Assembly (NCBI GenBank): GCA_007571355.1
Contig: RKRO01000574.1
Span: 1-7,644 of the forward strand
DNA length: 7,644 nt
Direction: 5' to 3'
DNA from: Candidatus Poribacteria bacterium
GTDB lineage: Bacteria; Poribacteria; WGA-4E; WGA-3G
The notes beneath the pieces were generated by a model that was not told where the DNA came from, made no database searches, and was given only the letters and a program-made list of their open reading frames with translations. The number at the start of each line of letters is the position of its first letter. Position 1 is the first letter of the stretch. Positions 1 through 6,537 of this stretch are shown here, piece after piece. Both the position numbers and the translations under genes were made by a program.

Positions 1-8
1 AATGTAAT

Positions 9-13
9 GGAGG
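9..13 (+). promoter_or_regulatory. Likely ribosome binding site of the GT4 gene
   Basis: The purine run GGAGG matches the anti-Shine-Dalgarno core and lies 12 bases before the ATG at 26, slightly farther than the usual 5 to 9 bases. An in-frame TAA at 5-7 closes the frame upstream, so the gene cannot start before the window and ATG 26 is the first ATG available. The long spacing leaves room for doubt about the exact start. Confidence 0.5.
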
Positions 14-25
14 CGACTCTACGGA

Positions 26-1240
26 ATGAGACTTCAAGTGTCAAACCCACCTAACCGAACCGCAAGGAAAGTTAAAAAATTAAAAATATTGATGTTCAAT
101 CATGAATTTCCGCCGATTGGTGGCGGTGGCGGTTGGGTCAGTTATTTCTTAGGCAAACACTTCGCGGCGGCAGGACACGATGTGCATCTGATTACTTCAC
201 AATTTCGCGATTGCCCGAAAGACGAGAAGATGGAAGGTTTTCACGTGCATCGCGTACGAGCGCTGCGTAAAAATCGGGATGTATGCGCTGTACACGAAAT
301 GCTAACTTACGCGGTCAGTTCAAGTCTCTACGGATTACGGTTCATCAAGCAATTCCAACCCGATATCGTCCAGGTCTTTTTTGGAATTCCCGCGGGTGGC
401 GGCGCGTATCTTCTACAAAAATACCGCGACGTGCCGTATGTCGTATTTCTAGGGGGACGTGACGTACCGAGCCGCAACCCTGATCCGCCCTATTATCGGT
501 GGTTATACCTGCTACTGAAGCCGATGATCCAAGCGATTTGGCGCAACGCAGCAGCGGTCGTAGCTTGTAGTGAAGGGTTGCGCAAACTTGCGCGAGAGAC
601 AGATTCGGATGTAAACATCGATGTGATTCCCGATGCTGTGGATTTGGAAACTTTTACACCTGTCCAACGCAACGCCTATCCAGGAAAAATCCGAGTCCTC
701 ACAATCGGGAGACTCATCCCACGCAAAGGGTTCCAATTTCTAATCCGCGCCCTGCCGCAAGTCCTTGAAAAGGTTTCACATAACTTTGAAATAGAGATCG
801 TTGGTGATGGACCCTATCACGGAGAACTTCTGAAGTTGGCGGAAAATCTCGGTGTAACGTCACACATCCGTTTTGCGGGTTCAGTCCCCTATTCGGAATT
901 ACCACAAAAATACCAGGGGGCCGACCTCTTCATTTTACCCTCACTCGCCGAGGGGATGCCACTCGTCGTTTTAGAGGCAATGGGGACAGGGCTTCCGATC
1001 ATCGTCAGTCGCGTTCAAGGCATTGATGAACTTGTCGTAGATGGTGTTAACGGCGCGCTCTTTGATACGAGCGATGTGGATGGCCTCGCGCACGGGCTTA
1101 TCAAACTCATTAACGCAGGCGAAGACCGCATTAAAATGGGCAAAGCAAGCGTTGAACGTGTTAAACCCTACGACTGGAAACACATCGCCGATGCCTATTT
1201 AGCCCTCTACACTGATATTTTAGCAAAAGATAAGCCGTAG
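26..1240 (+). CDS. GT4-family glycosyltransferase (glycosyltransferase family 1 domain)
   Basis: This 404-residue protein looks like a complete retaining GT-B fold glycosyltransferase that moves a sugar from a nucleotide-sugar donor to a glycan or lipid acceptor at the cytoplasmic face. The N-terminal acceptor domain begins near residue 20 with a glycine-rich loop (GGGGGWV, 32-38) typical of GT4 enzymes. The donor domain starts near residue 222: GRLIPRKG (228-235) supplies the Arg and Lys that contact the donor phosphates in this family, VGDGP (259-263) follows, and EGMPLVVLE (309-317) is the conserved E-x7-E motif. Length is normal and no membrane segment is seen. The first 18 residues are basic and precede the fold. 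ATG 92 (residue 23) falls inside the first strand, so it is an unlikely start. Family is clear; donor and acceptor cannot be read from sequence. A dehydrogenase gene follows on the same strand after 126 bases. Confidence 0.93.
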   Translation: MRLQVSNPPNRTARKVKKLKILMFNHEFPPIGGGGGWVSYFLGKHFAAAGHDVHLITSQFRDCPKDEKMEGFHVHRVRALRKNRDVCAVHEMLTYAVSSSLYGLRFIKQFQPDIVQVFFGIPAGGGAYLLQKYRDVPYVVFLGGRDVPSRNPDPPYYRWLYLLLKPMIQAIWRNAAAVVACSEGLRKLARETDSDVNIDVIPDAVDLETFTPVQRNAYPGKIRVLTIGRLIPRKGFQFLIRALPQVLEKVSHNFEIEIVGDGPYHGELLKLAENLGVTSHIRFAGSVPYSELPQKYQGADLFILPSLAEGMPLVVLEAMGTGLPIIVSRVQGIDELVVDGVNGALFDTSDVDGLAHGLIKLINAGEDRIKMGKASVERVKPYDWKHIADAYLALYTDILAKDKP

Positions 1241-1314
1241 AAACGCGTAATGATAATCGGTTATCCGTAGATTATATGGCGGTCGCGAACGTTTGAAACT
1301 GCCACAAAAATCTC

Positions 1315-1342
1315 TTGCTGACTGCTAATTGCTGACCGCTGA
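1315..1342 (+). repeat. Imperfect 14-base tandem repeat (four related heptamers)
   Basis: TTGCTGACTGCTAA (1315-1328) is followed directly by TTGCTGACCGCTGA (1329-1342), with two mismatches. Each copy splits into two related heptamers of the form NYGCTRA, giving four units in a row. The array ends 11 bases before the AAGGAG of the next gene. It looks like a small intergenic repeat rather than an operator, because it has direct and not inverted symmetry. Confidence 0.7.
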
Positions 1343-1353
1343 TAGCCCAAAAA

Positions 1354-1360
1354 AAGGAGA
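1354..1360 (+). promoter_or_regulatory. Ribosome binding site of the dehydrogenase gene
   Basis: AAGGAGA sits in an A-rich stretch with its last base six bases before the ATG at 1367. It is the best Shine-Dalgarno match in the window and fixes the start of the dehydrogenase gene. Confidence 0.85.
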
Positions 1361-1366
1361 ACAAAA

Positions 1367-2836
1367 ATGCGCCCAATCAAAATACTTGCTATCGGTGCGG
1401 GTGGTTTACAACGCGCCCTCACCCACAAATTTGTCCATATCCTCAACGAACGGAATCTCTATAACGGCGGCATCTTCGTCGGACAGCCGCGTGGCACTGA
1501 GAAAGCCGATGCCTTCAACCGACAAAATGGGATATACCACGTTGTCACGTTTGATCTCAGCGGCATCCACAATATCCAACAGGTTTCAAGCGTCGTTGGG
1601 GCGACAACACTCGCTACAGAAACCGGTCGTGCGCAATTCTATGCGCAGACAGAAAACCCACTTGACCTTATCCTTATCGGTGTAACCGAAGCAGGGATCG
1701 CCAAGGGTGAATTGGCGATGGATGTCTTGGATGAAACCCTCTACCGCTATTTCTGCCAGCACGGCGCAGATGCAACGCTGTGTGTCATCAATACCGATAA
1801 CCTGCGGAATAACGGCGATGTCATCCGTGATATTCTCTGCAACGCATATCCAAAACGCAGTAGTGATTACGCGGGGTGGTTAGAGACAAATGTCGGTTTT
1901 CTCAACGAAATGGGCGACCGACTTGTACCGCAGGTCTATGCTGTCCCTGACGAAATTCAGGCAGCCGCACGCGCACAGATCAAAGGTCAAGATGAATTAA
2001 TAACGTACGCAGAGGCACTCCCCGCAATGCCGCTTGTTCTGGAAGATTTAGACGACATGCTGCGCGTCCCATTCAGTGAACTTCAAGACGATGGCGTTAT
2101 TGTCAGTCAGGAAAGCATTGAACCCTATCACGATTGGAAACTCCTCTTGGTGAATTCCGTGCATGTCCCTGGGATTACGCATAAGGGGACGCTCTCTGGG
2201 ATTGATTATGTCAACGAAGCAGCGTCACACCCGACCTTTGCGCCACATCTGGAGCGTTTGATGCGTGGATATGCCGAGATCATAGCAGCAGACATCCCCA
2301 TCGCCGGTAAAAGTGCGAAAGCGTATACACTAGAGTTCGTTGACCGCATCCGCCGAGTCAAAGACGACAATGCCCGGATTAACATCATCGAGACCGTGAA
2401 ACTCCGCGAACGCGCCGCCGATATTGTCCGTTCACCGAACTATGATGCCAGCACAGAACTCTTCAAATCCGATTTCGCCTACTCCTTTGCAACAGTGCTC
2501 CGATTTCTGACGCCACACGCAGTTTCGTCTCTTGATGACTACAGGGGTATTACCGATATCGGTACGGAATACGAAATCCGAGACCCGGATCGGACGATAC
2601 AAGACATCCTGAGAGGTGCTTATGGTGCAAGTCAAATAGACGTGAAAGGACGGATTGAGTCTATTTTCTCAAATGCAGCATTGTGGTCACCCTCAGTCAC
2701 CGCGTGGCCGACGGGTTTGGATGGGAATCAGGACTTTATGGCGCGTTTTGGGCAATATTATCACCGGTTGGTTAACGGCGAGACGTGTCTTGCGGTTTTG
2801 AAGAGTATCGCCACAAGAGGGTTTTCGGATAAGTGA
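1367..2836 (+). CDS. Mannitol dehydrogenase-family (polyol-specific long-chain) oxidoreductase
   Basis: This 489-residue protein belongs to the NAD(P)-dependent family that includes mannitol 2-dehydrogenase, arabinitol dehydrogenase, fructuronate reductase (UxuB) and tagaturonate reductase (UxaB), which interconvert a polyol or aldonate and its keto form in the cytoplasm. The N-terminal Rossmann strand ends in GAGGLQRA (10-17). VTEAGI (106-111) resembles the TTEAGI of UxaB. NTDNLRNNGD (142-151) matches the family DN-x3-NG signature. The catalytic K-x4-N-x2-H motif is intact as KLLLVNSVH (K258, N263, H266), where the Lys is the general base. The length fits the roughly 480-500-residue members better than MtlD, which is near 380. 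Substrate cannot be assigned: UxaB-like or mannitol-type activity are both possible. The start is supported by a strong AAGGAG. Its link to the surrounding glycan genes is by position only. Confidence 0.88.
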   Translation: MRPIKILAIGAGGLQRALTHKFVHILNERNLYNGGIFVGQPRGTEKADAFNRQNGIYHVVTFDLSGIHNIQQVSSVVGATTLATETGRAQFYAQTENPLDLILIGVTEAGIAKGELAMDVLDETLYRYFCQHGADATLCVINTDNLRNNGDVIRDILCNAYPKRSSDYAGWLETNVGFLNEMGDRLVPQVYAVPDEIQAAARAQIKGQDELITYAEALPAMPLVLEDLDDMLRVPFSELQDDGVIVSQESIEPYHDWKLLLVNSVHVPGITHKGTLSGIDYVNEAASHPTFAPHLERLMRGYAEIIAADIPIAGKSAKAYTLEFVDRIRRVKDDNARINIIETVKLRERAADIVRSPNYDASTELFKSDFAYSFATVLRFLTPHAVSSLDDYRGITDIGTEYEIRDPDRTIQDILRGAYGASQIDVKGRIESIFSNAALWSPSVTAWPTGLDGNQDFMARFGQYYHRLVNGETCLAVLKSIATRGFSDK

Positions 2837-2867
2837 TGCTATGAGACATCACCCCCATACAGCGTAG

Positions 2868-2894
2868 GTCGGGTAGAGCGAAGCGAAACCCGAC
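2868..2894. repeat. Hairpin repeat with 7-bp stem
   Basis: GTCGGGT (2868-2874) and ACCCGAC (2888-2894) are perfect inverted copies around a 13-base loop, AGAGCGAAGCGAA. The left flank reads GTAG before the stem, while the right flank (ATGACAC) does not mirror it, so only the core is symmetric. The combination of a CGGGT/ACCCG stem and a GAGCGAAGCGAA loop resembles dispersed intergenic hairpins I recall from several bacterial genomes. It starts 32 bases after the dehydrogenase stop and could help end or stabilise that transcript, although it lacks a T tract. Confidence 0.65.
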
Positions 2895-3197
2895 ATGACA
2901 CGTGCTGTTTACAAATTTAACGAAATCATTATTAAATAGAAAACCGTGCTCCACAAAGTAGAAGGGAAAGAATAGAAGGATGGCAAGTATGTGTTATCAG
3001 ATGCCGGACTACAAACATAAGCTCTCGAGATCAAACAAGCCCATTTCGTAGTAGCGCAATTCTGCGGCGTACTTGAAGAAATCCGCAGAAACACCCAAGC
3101 AAATACCCCAAATGCGACGGACGTTATTGCCCGTTGCGGAAGTTCTGTAGGTGATTATGGGCTTTACTATAAATTCTGCTTAAGTTGCTACCTGTGA
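2895..3197 (+). pseudogene. Possible decayed reading frame of unknown origin
   Basis: One plus-strand frame reads protein-like over about 100 codons, from ATG 2895 to the TGA at 3195-3197, but is broken by in-frame stops at 2937 (TAG), 2973 (TAG) and 3018 (TAA). The piece between the last two internal stops contains DGKYVLSDAG, a phrase that would fit the wing of a winged-helix regulator. From 3021 the frame is open for 58 codons with no start, running past the Fkp stop. Three stops in 100 codons are no fewer than chance predicts, so the case rests only on the protein-like wording. I do not recognise the family. It could be non-coding. Confidence 0.25.
3060..3090. repeat. Inverted repeat with 8-bp arms
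   Basis: TTCTGCGG (3060-3067) and CCGCAGAA (3083-3090) are perfect inverted copies around a 15-base loop. It lies 90 bases beyond the end of the minus-strand Fkp gene, where a transcript terminator or stabilising hairpin could sit, but no T run follows on either strand. Confidence 0.45.
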
Positions 3198-5981
3198 TGG
3201 ATAGAGAATCGCTGGTGTCTGTGCCAATCGTTTCTCAATTACTACCCTTGCTCCCGCATCCTTTGCCAGCAACACCAGAAACCCACCGCCACCCGCCCCG
3301 GTAATCCCGTAACCGGTGCATAAATTGGTAACCGATTCCAACAAGGCATCTATCATTGGATTCGTTGTGTGAGGGTTGATAACCTTTTTTCCCTCCCAAT
3401 AGCGCGTCAGCAGGAACCCAAACTGCTCAATATCTCCAACGAGCAACGCATCGCGCATCAAATAGGCCTCAGCGCGCAGTTGCGCCAACGTGGAAACCAA
3501 GTTTCTCCGGCGGGATAGCCAATCGGCGACGACCTGTTCCAGAATATTCTTCGCCACTCGTTGCTGACCTGTATAAACCAACAGGAACCGCTCCGATAAT
3601 GCCTGTGAAGTCTCAGGCAATAGAAAAATCCGATCTATGGTGAACCGCTGCGGCATCCCCGGCTGCGTTGTCGTCAGTTTCCATCCTGGCACAATGCCAC
3701 CGACCTGGTCCTGCCAGCCACCACAGGAAGTGAGCAGCTGCTCAACGGCAAGGACCTGATTGAACAATGCCTCGTCTGTCCATTGCCACCCCGTCAACTG
3801 CCAAAGTGCCATCACCAAACCGCCAGAGAGAATACTGCTGGTTCCCAGTCCTGAACCCATCGGGACATTGCAATGACTTATCAGTTCTATACCAGGGAAT
3901 TCAGGAGTGGAACCTACTATGTAGAAGGCGTTATCTGTCACTTCAACCTGACCCGATGCTGTCAAGACTGTGCGGTGTAACGCCAATGGATCCTTCAGAT
4001 GAATGGAGGTCTTGAGCGATTCAACATCGTGAATCTCCGCTTCCTTTTTTTGATCTATAGACTTTAGCCGGATAATCGGTTCAGGAATCCGGCGAGCGGT
4101 AACAGAGATTGGATAGCACCCCTTCAATAACAAGGCAACATTCAACACTGCTCCGCCTTTCTCCAAGCTAATTGGCGGCGTATCCGTCCACCCGCCCGCG
4201 AGATCGACTCGAACCGGCAGACGGACGTTCACAGTCGGAAACGTACCCGTTGCAGATTGTAGATTGGGCTGCGTTGGGCTGCTGGGCGTGACAATGCTCT
4301 TCGACACAGCTTCACGGACAGCAGCAAATGCCTGCGTATAGTGCGCATCACGCGTTTGCTTATGTAGAGGTTGGGTGACCCACCCCCTACTGGAAGGCAG
4401 GGAGGGTATTTGCTCAGTCAGCGGGGGTGTTTCTACAAATGGAAGGCAGAGGTCAGCGGCGATCTTGTGTAAGCGCGCCCGGTGCAACGGATTATCACTG
4501 CGTCCGATGGCCTCATCAAAGATCGACATCGCGCGTGCATAGCCGTAAGGTGTCAAGAACGTCTGAAACAAGGAACGGACATCCGTATCCGCTTCTGTCC
4601 GGACTATCTCCACGATGGATGCCGACACTTTCGCGGCTTCTGCTTGTTGCTGTTGAACGAAAGCTTTCACCCCGTCGGCACGTGCCATGAGTTCGCCCAT
4701 GGAGAGCCGCTCACTGTTCTGCCATGCTGCCCCAGGCTTCTGAAACCAGTCGGGACGCGCGATTGAATCTCCTATTGAAACACCAAACGCAATATTCGGA
4801 TCGTCGGTGTGATAGACAGGGTAGAGGCGCGCATGCCAGAGGCAACGCTCGGAAACGTCACTTGCCCAGATGACATCGGGCGTTAATTTATGTTGACGGA
4901 GCCATTGGAAAATCGGCACGCCGAAGAGCGTGGCATTGTCTTCACAAGCGGTTGGTACATCTGTCACACCGTAAGTCAGGTTCACCCAGCCCTTGTCCAA
5001 GGGAATCTGACACAAAATTGACGTGTGTGTCTTAAGCGGATGTTGAATCATTTCAAGATACGCTTGCGTTGTCCCGGTGTGGCGAAACGCAAGGGAGGGC
5101 GGACTCCAGACACCAAACCGAAGCGGAGACAACATTTCCCACAATGGAACGCGAAGGGTTGGGTGTTTGCCTGTCCATTGCCGAAAACCTGTTTCGGTTG
5201 CCATCGCAGGGAGCATGTCACCGTACAAATCAACGGAAACGTCCGCTGCAAACCGGTGGGCTAACGATTGTAACTGCGCCACAGCAGCTGGACGAAAGAG
5301 TAAAACACCGGTGTCAATCGCCACTCTACCCTCAGCATCGCAAACGCCTGCCACACGCAACTGTTCCGGAGAGTGCTTTTGTAGACAGCGTCGGACTTCA
5401 TGCGTGTTTGGATCGACATCATAAACACCATGCCGACTCCCTAATTCAGTATCTCCCCAATAGGCAACCCCTGTCACGTCTACACCTTCCGGTAGTGTAA
5501 TTGCCTCGGGGGGTGAGGTGTTCAGCTGCATCCATGTGTCTCCACACGCAACCACTACCCCTGCATCAATATGAGCCCCTATAGCGGTGAGAAAGTGATA
5601 CATTACCTCAAAAATGGAGCACGTTGGAGGCGGGAGCGGGGCAAAAATTTTTCCGAGAAGGCTTTGATGCGGAATCCGCCGGCTGTCGCCCCCGGAGTGG
5701 AGGATAAGAAGCCGGGATGTCCATCCAACCGCGTCTTGAGGGTCGTTTGCTAACTGTCTAAGGACGTGGAGCGTTGCACCCCCGCTGCCAATTCGCCTGC
5801 CATCCGGATCAGGAATAACCGAATATTCTGTCTCTGGATGGAGGACCCCGGCTCTTTTAAGACGTTGAAGTTGAAGCCGGTAGACACTCGCTTGCGACTC
5901 GTTTGTAGCGGTGAGAACACATCTGTCCCAGACTTTCTCGCGCAAGATGTGATTGTTTTGACGCTGTTGGTACACTGTCAT
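3180..5981 (-). CDS. fkp: Fkp-type bifunctional L-fucokinase / L-fucose-1-phosphate guanylyltransferase
   Basis: This 933-residue cytoplasmic protein has the two-part layout of Bacteroides Fkp (about 949 residues) and plant FKGP. The N-terminal half resembles fucose-1-phosphate guanylyltransferases: GSGGAT (65-70) is the nucleotide-binding loop and HSGGDS (95-100) a second conserved turn. A helical and linker region spans about 435-585. The C-terminal half is a GHMP kinase: RVDLAGGWTDTPP (591-603), PMGSGLGTSS (707-716) as the ATP-binding loop, GGWQDQVGG (754-762) with the probable catalytic Asp at 758, and TGAGGGGF (894-901). Together the halves would turn free L-fucose into fucose-1-phosphate and then GDP-L-fucose for glycan synthesis. 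Vertebrate fucokinase shares both regions yet only phosphorylates fucose, so the second activity is inferred. Two GT2 genes lie just upstream on the same strand. The linker holds a small tandem repeat. The start is ambiguous between ATG 5981 and GTG 5975. Confidence 0.87.
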   Translation of the reverse strand: MTVYQQRQNNHILREKVWDRCVLTATNESQASVYRLQLQRLKRAGVLHPETEYSVIPDPDGRRIGSGGATLHVLRQLANDPQDAVGWTSRLLILHSGGDSRRIPHQSLLGKIFAPLPPPTCSIFEVMYHFLTAIGAHIDAGVVVACGDTWMQLNTSPPEAITLPEGVDVTGVAYWGDTELGSRHGVYDVDPNTHEVRRCLQKHSPEQLRVAGVCDAEGRVAIDTGVLLFRPAAVAQLQSLAHRFAADVSVDLYGDMLPAMATETGFRQWTGKHPTLRVPLWEMLSPLRFGVWSPPSLAFRHTGTTQAYLEMIQHPLKTHTSILCQIPLDKGWVNLTYGVTDVPTACEDNATLFGVPIFQWLRQHKLTPDVIWASDVSERCLWHARLYPVYHTDDPNIAFGVSIGDSIARPDWFQKPGAAWQNSERLSMGELMARADGVKAFVQQQQAEAAKVSASIVEIVRTEADTDVRSLFQTFLTPYGYARAMSIFDEAIGRSDNPLHRARLHKIAADLCLPFVETPPLTEQIPSLPSSRGWVTQPLHKQTRDAHYTQAFAAVREAVSKSIVTPSSPTQPNLQSATGTFPTVNVRLPVRVDLAGGWTDTPPISLEKGGAVLNVALLLKGCYPISVTARRIPEPIIRLKSIDQKKEAEIHDVESLKTSIHLKDPLALHRTVLTASGQVEVTDNAFYIVGSTPEFPGIELISHCNVPMGSGLGTSSILSGGLVMALWQLTGWQWTDEALFNQVLAVEQLLTSCGGWQDQVGGIVPGWKLTTTQPGMPQRFTIDRIFLLPETSQALSERFLLVYTGQQRVAKNILEQVVADWLSRRRNLVSTLAQLRAEAYLMRDALLVGDIEQFGFLLTRYWEGKKVINPHTTNPMIDALLESVTNLCTGYGITGAGGGGFLVLLAKDAGARVVIEKRLAQTPAILYPSQVAT
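4252..4287. repeat. Short tandem repeats inside the Fkp linker
   Basis: On the plus strand GCAGATT (4252-4258) is followed by the similar GTAGATT (4259-4265). An overlapping decamer then repeats: TTGGGCTGCG (4264-4273) and TTGGGCTGCT (4274-4283), trailed by GGGC. On the coding strand this encodes residues 565-577 of Fkp, TPSSPTQPNLQSA, just before the GHMP kinase domain. The low-complexity peptide falls where an insertion would be tolerated. Confidence 0.6.
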
Positions 5982-5983
5982 TT

Positions 5984-5989
5984 CCCTTT
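5984..5989 (-). promoter_or_regulatory. Likely ribosome binding site of fkp, deciding between two starts
   Basis: On the minus strand AAAGGG precedes the gene. Only two bases separate it from ATG 5981, which is too close for normal initiation. Eight bases separate it from the in-frame GTG two codons on (5973-5975), which is ideal. The true start may therefore be GTG 5975, removing two residues and affecting no domain. Confidence 0.45.
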
Positions 5990-6046
5990 ACGATTGAAAG
6001 CGTGAACGTGAAACATGAAGCGGGAGGTGTCTGTTAAGAATCACCC

Positions 6047-6505
6047 TCAATCTACAACAATATCATCGTACTTTTTCCAATGATTCTTCTTATTGCAGAG
6101 CCTGACTTTTAGCCAAAGGGGCATGTACTTGTGATGGCTCCCTAAAAAATAGCCCAGGAACCTCATAAACTCATAAAACATTGCGTAAGGCAGATGTTTC
6201 ATGTTGCCGTGACTCACTATGTATTGGCATTCCGCTTTGAGATATTTCAAGCCTTCAACAACGAACTTCCCTTTTGCCAGAGACGCGCCGTAGTTTCGCG
6301 TACCCCCATAATTATAATCATCTTCTTCAACATGAATAAACTTGACAGGAAAACCTTTTGCGATTTCGGGCGTTTTGTCGTCAGAGGAATCTAAAATAAT
6401 CGTTTCGATCTCACCCGAAAAATCTTGACGATAGATGCTGCGAAGTAAGTCGCCAATATTATTTTCCACATTTTTGGTGGGAAGGATGATACTGACTGTT
6501 GTCAT
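6047..6505 (-). CDS. Internally deleted GT2 glycosyltransferase (N- and C-terminal ends joined)
   Basis: This 152-residue frame begins like a normal GT2 enzyme: VSIILPTKNVENNIGDLL (4-21), a second strand ETIILDSSDD (34-43), then YNYGGTRNYGASLAKGKFVV (64-83). In rhamnosyltransferase-like GT2 enzymes this last block leads straight to the acidic metal-binding motif of the active site. Here residue 84 instead begins EGLKYLKAECQYIVSHG, followed by LPYAMFYEFMRFLGYFLG (105-122) and MPLWLKVRLCNKK (128-140), which resembles the C-terminal tail of 280-300-residue members. About 130-150 central residues, with the metal-binding and acceptor parts, appear to be missing, with the frame kept across about 6256/6257. 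It is probably inactive as a transferase, though still open. No clear ribosome binding site precedes ATG 6505. It lies 32 bases after the upstream GT2 stop, suggesting one transcript. An assembly error is an alternative. Confidence 0.75.
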   Translation of the reverse strand: MTTVSIILPTKNVENNIGDLLRSIYRQDFSGEIETIILDSSDDKTPEIAKGFPVKFIHVEEDDYNYGGTRNYGASLAKGKFVVEGLKYLKAECQYIVSHGNMKHLPYAMFYEFMRFLGYFLGSHHKYMPLWLKVRLCNKKNHWKKYDDIVVD

Positions 6506-6537
6506 GTCAATTACGCTATGGATTTTTGGAGTCCATC

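Larger units (their letters stand above)
1241..1366 (+). other. Gap between GT4 and dehydrogenase genes
   Basis: This 126-base spacer has no gene. It holds a weak inverted repeat, GGCGGT (1278-1283) and ACTGCC (1298-1303), pairing with one G-T wobble and lacking a T tract. It also holds a heptamer-based repeat and a strong ribosome binding site. No convincing promoter was seen, so whether the dehydrogenase is co-transcribed with the GT4 gene is open. Confidence 0.6.
2837..3179. other. Convergent intergenic region
   Basis: These 343 bases lie between the stop codons of the plus-strand dehydrogenase and the minus-strand Fkp gene. They hold a hairpin repeat (2868-2894), a second inverted repeat (3060-3090) and a plus-strand reading frame broken by stops. 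Neither hairpin is followed by a T run, so no classical intrinsic terminator is evident for either gene, although both transcripts should end here. No intact gene with a supported start is present. Confidence 0.7.

Noticed and set aside
1278..1303. Possible terminator hairpin after the GT4 gene
   Set aside because: The stem is six pairs with one wobble, the loop is 14 bases and no T run follows, so it does not qualify as an intrinsic terminator.
1293..1329. TTGAAA as a -35 box with GCTAAT as a -10 box for the dehydrogenase
   Set aside because: The spacing is 25 bases, far from the usual 17, and the -10 match is poor.
1329..1685. Open frame of 118 codons on the plus strand
   Set aside because: It overlaps the start of the dehydrogenase in another frame, has no good ribosome binding site and shows no family features.
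2772..2954. Minus-strand frame of 60 codons over the dehydrogenase end and hairpin repeat
   Set aside because: It is the translation of the dehydrogenase tail and the hairpin repeat read backwards. Such repeat-derived frames are usually not genes.
2909..3094. Minus-strand frame of 61 codons in the convergent gap
   Set aside because: Its Ser/Thr/Cys-rich sequence matches no family I know, and the opposite strand reads more like protein.
5069..5500. Open frame of 143 codons on the plus strand
   Set aside because: It lies wholly inside the minus-strand fkp coding region, has no recognisable domain, and its composition mirrors the opposite strand.
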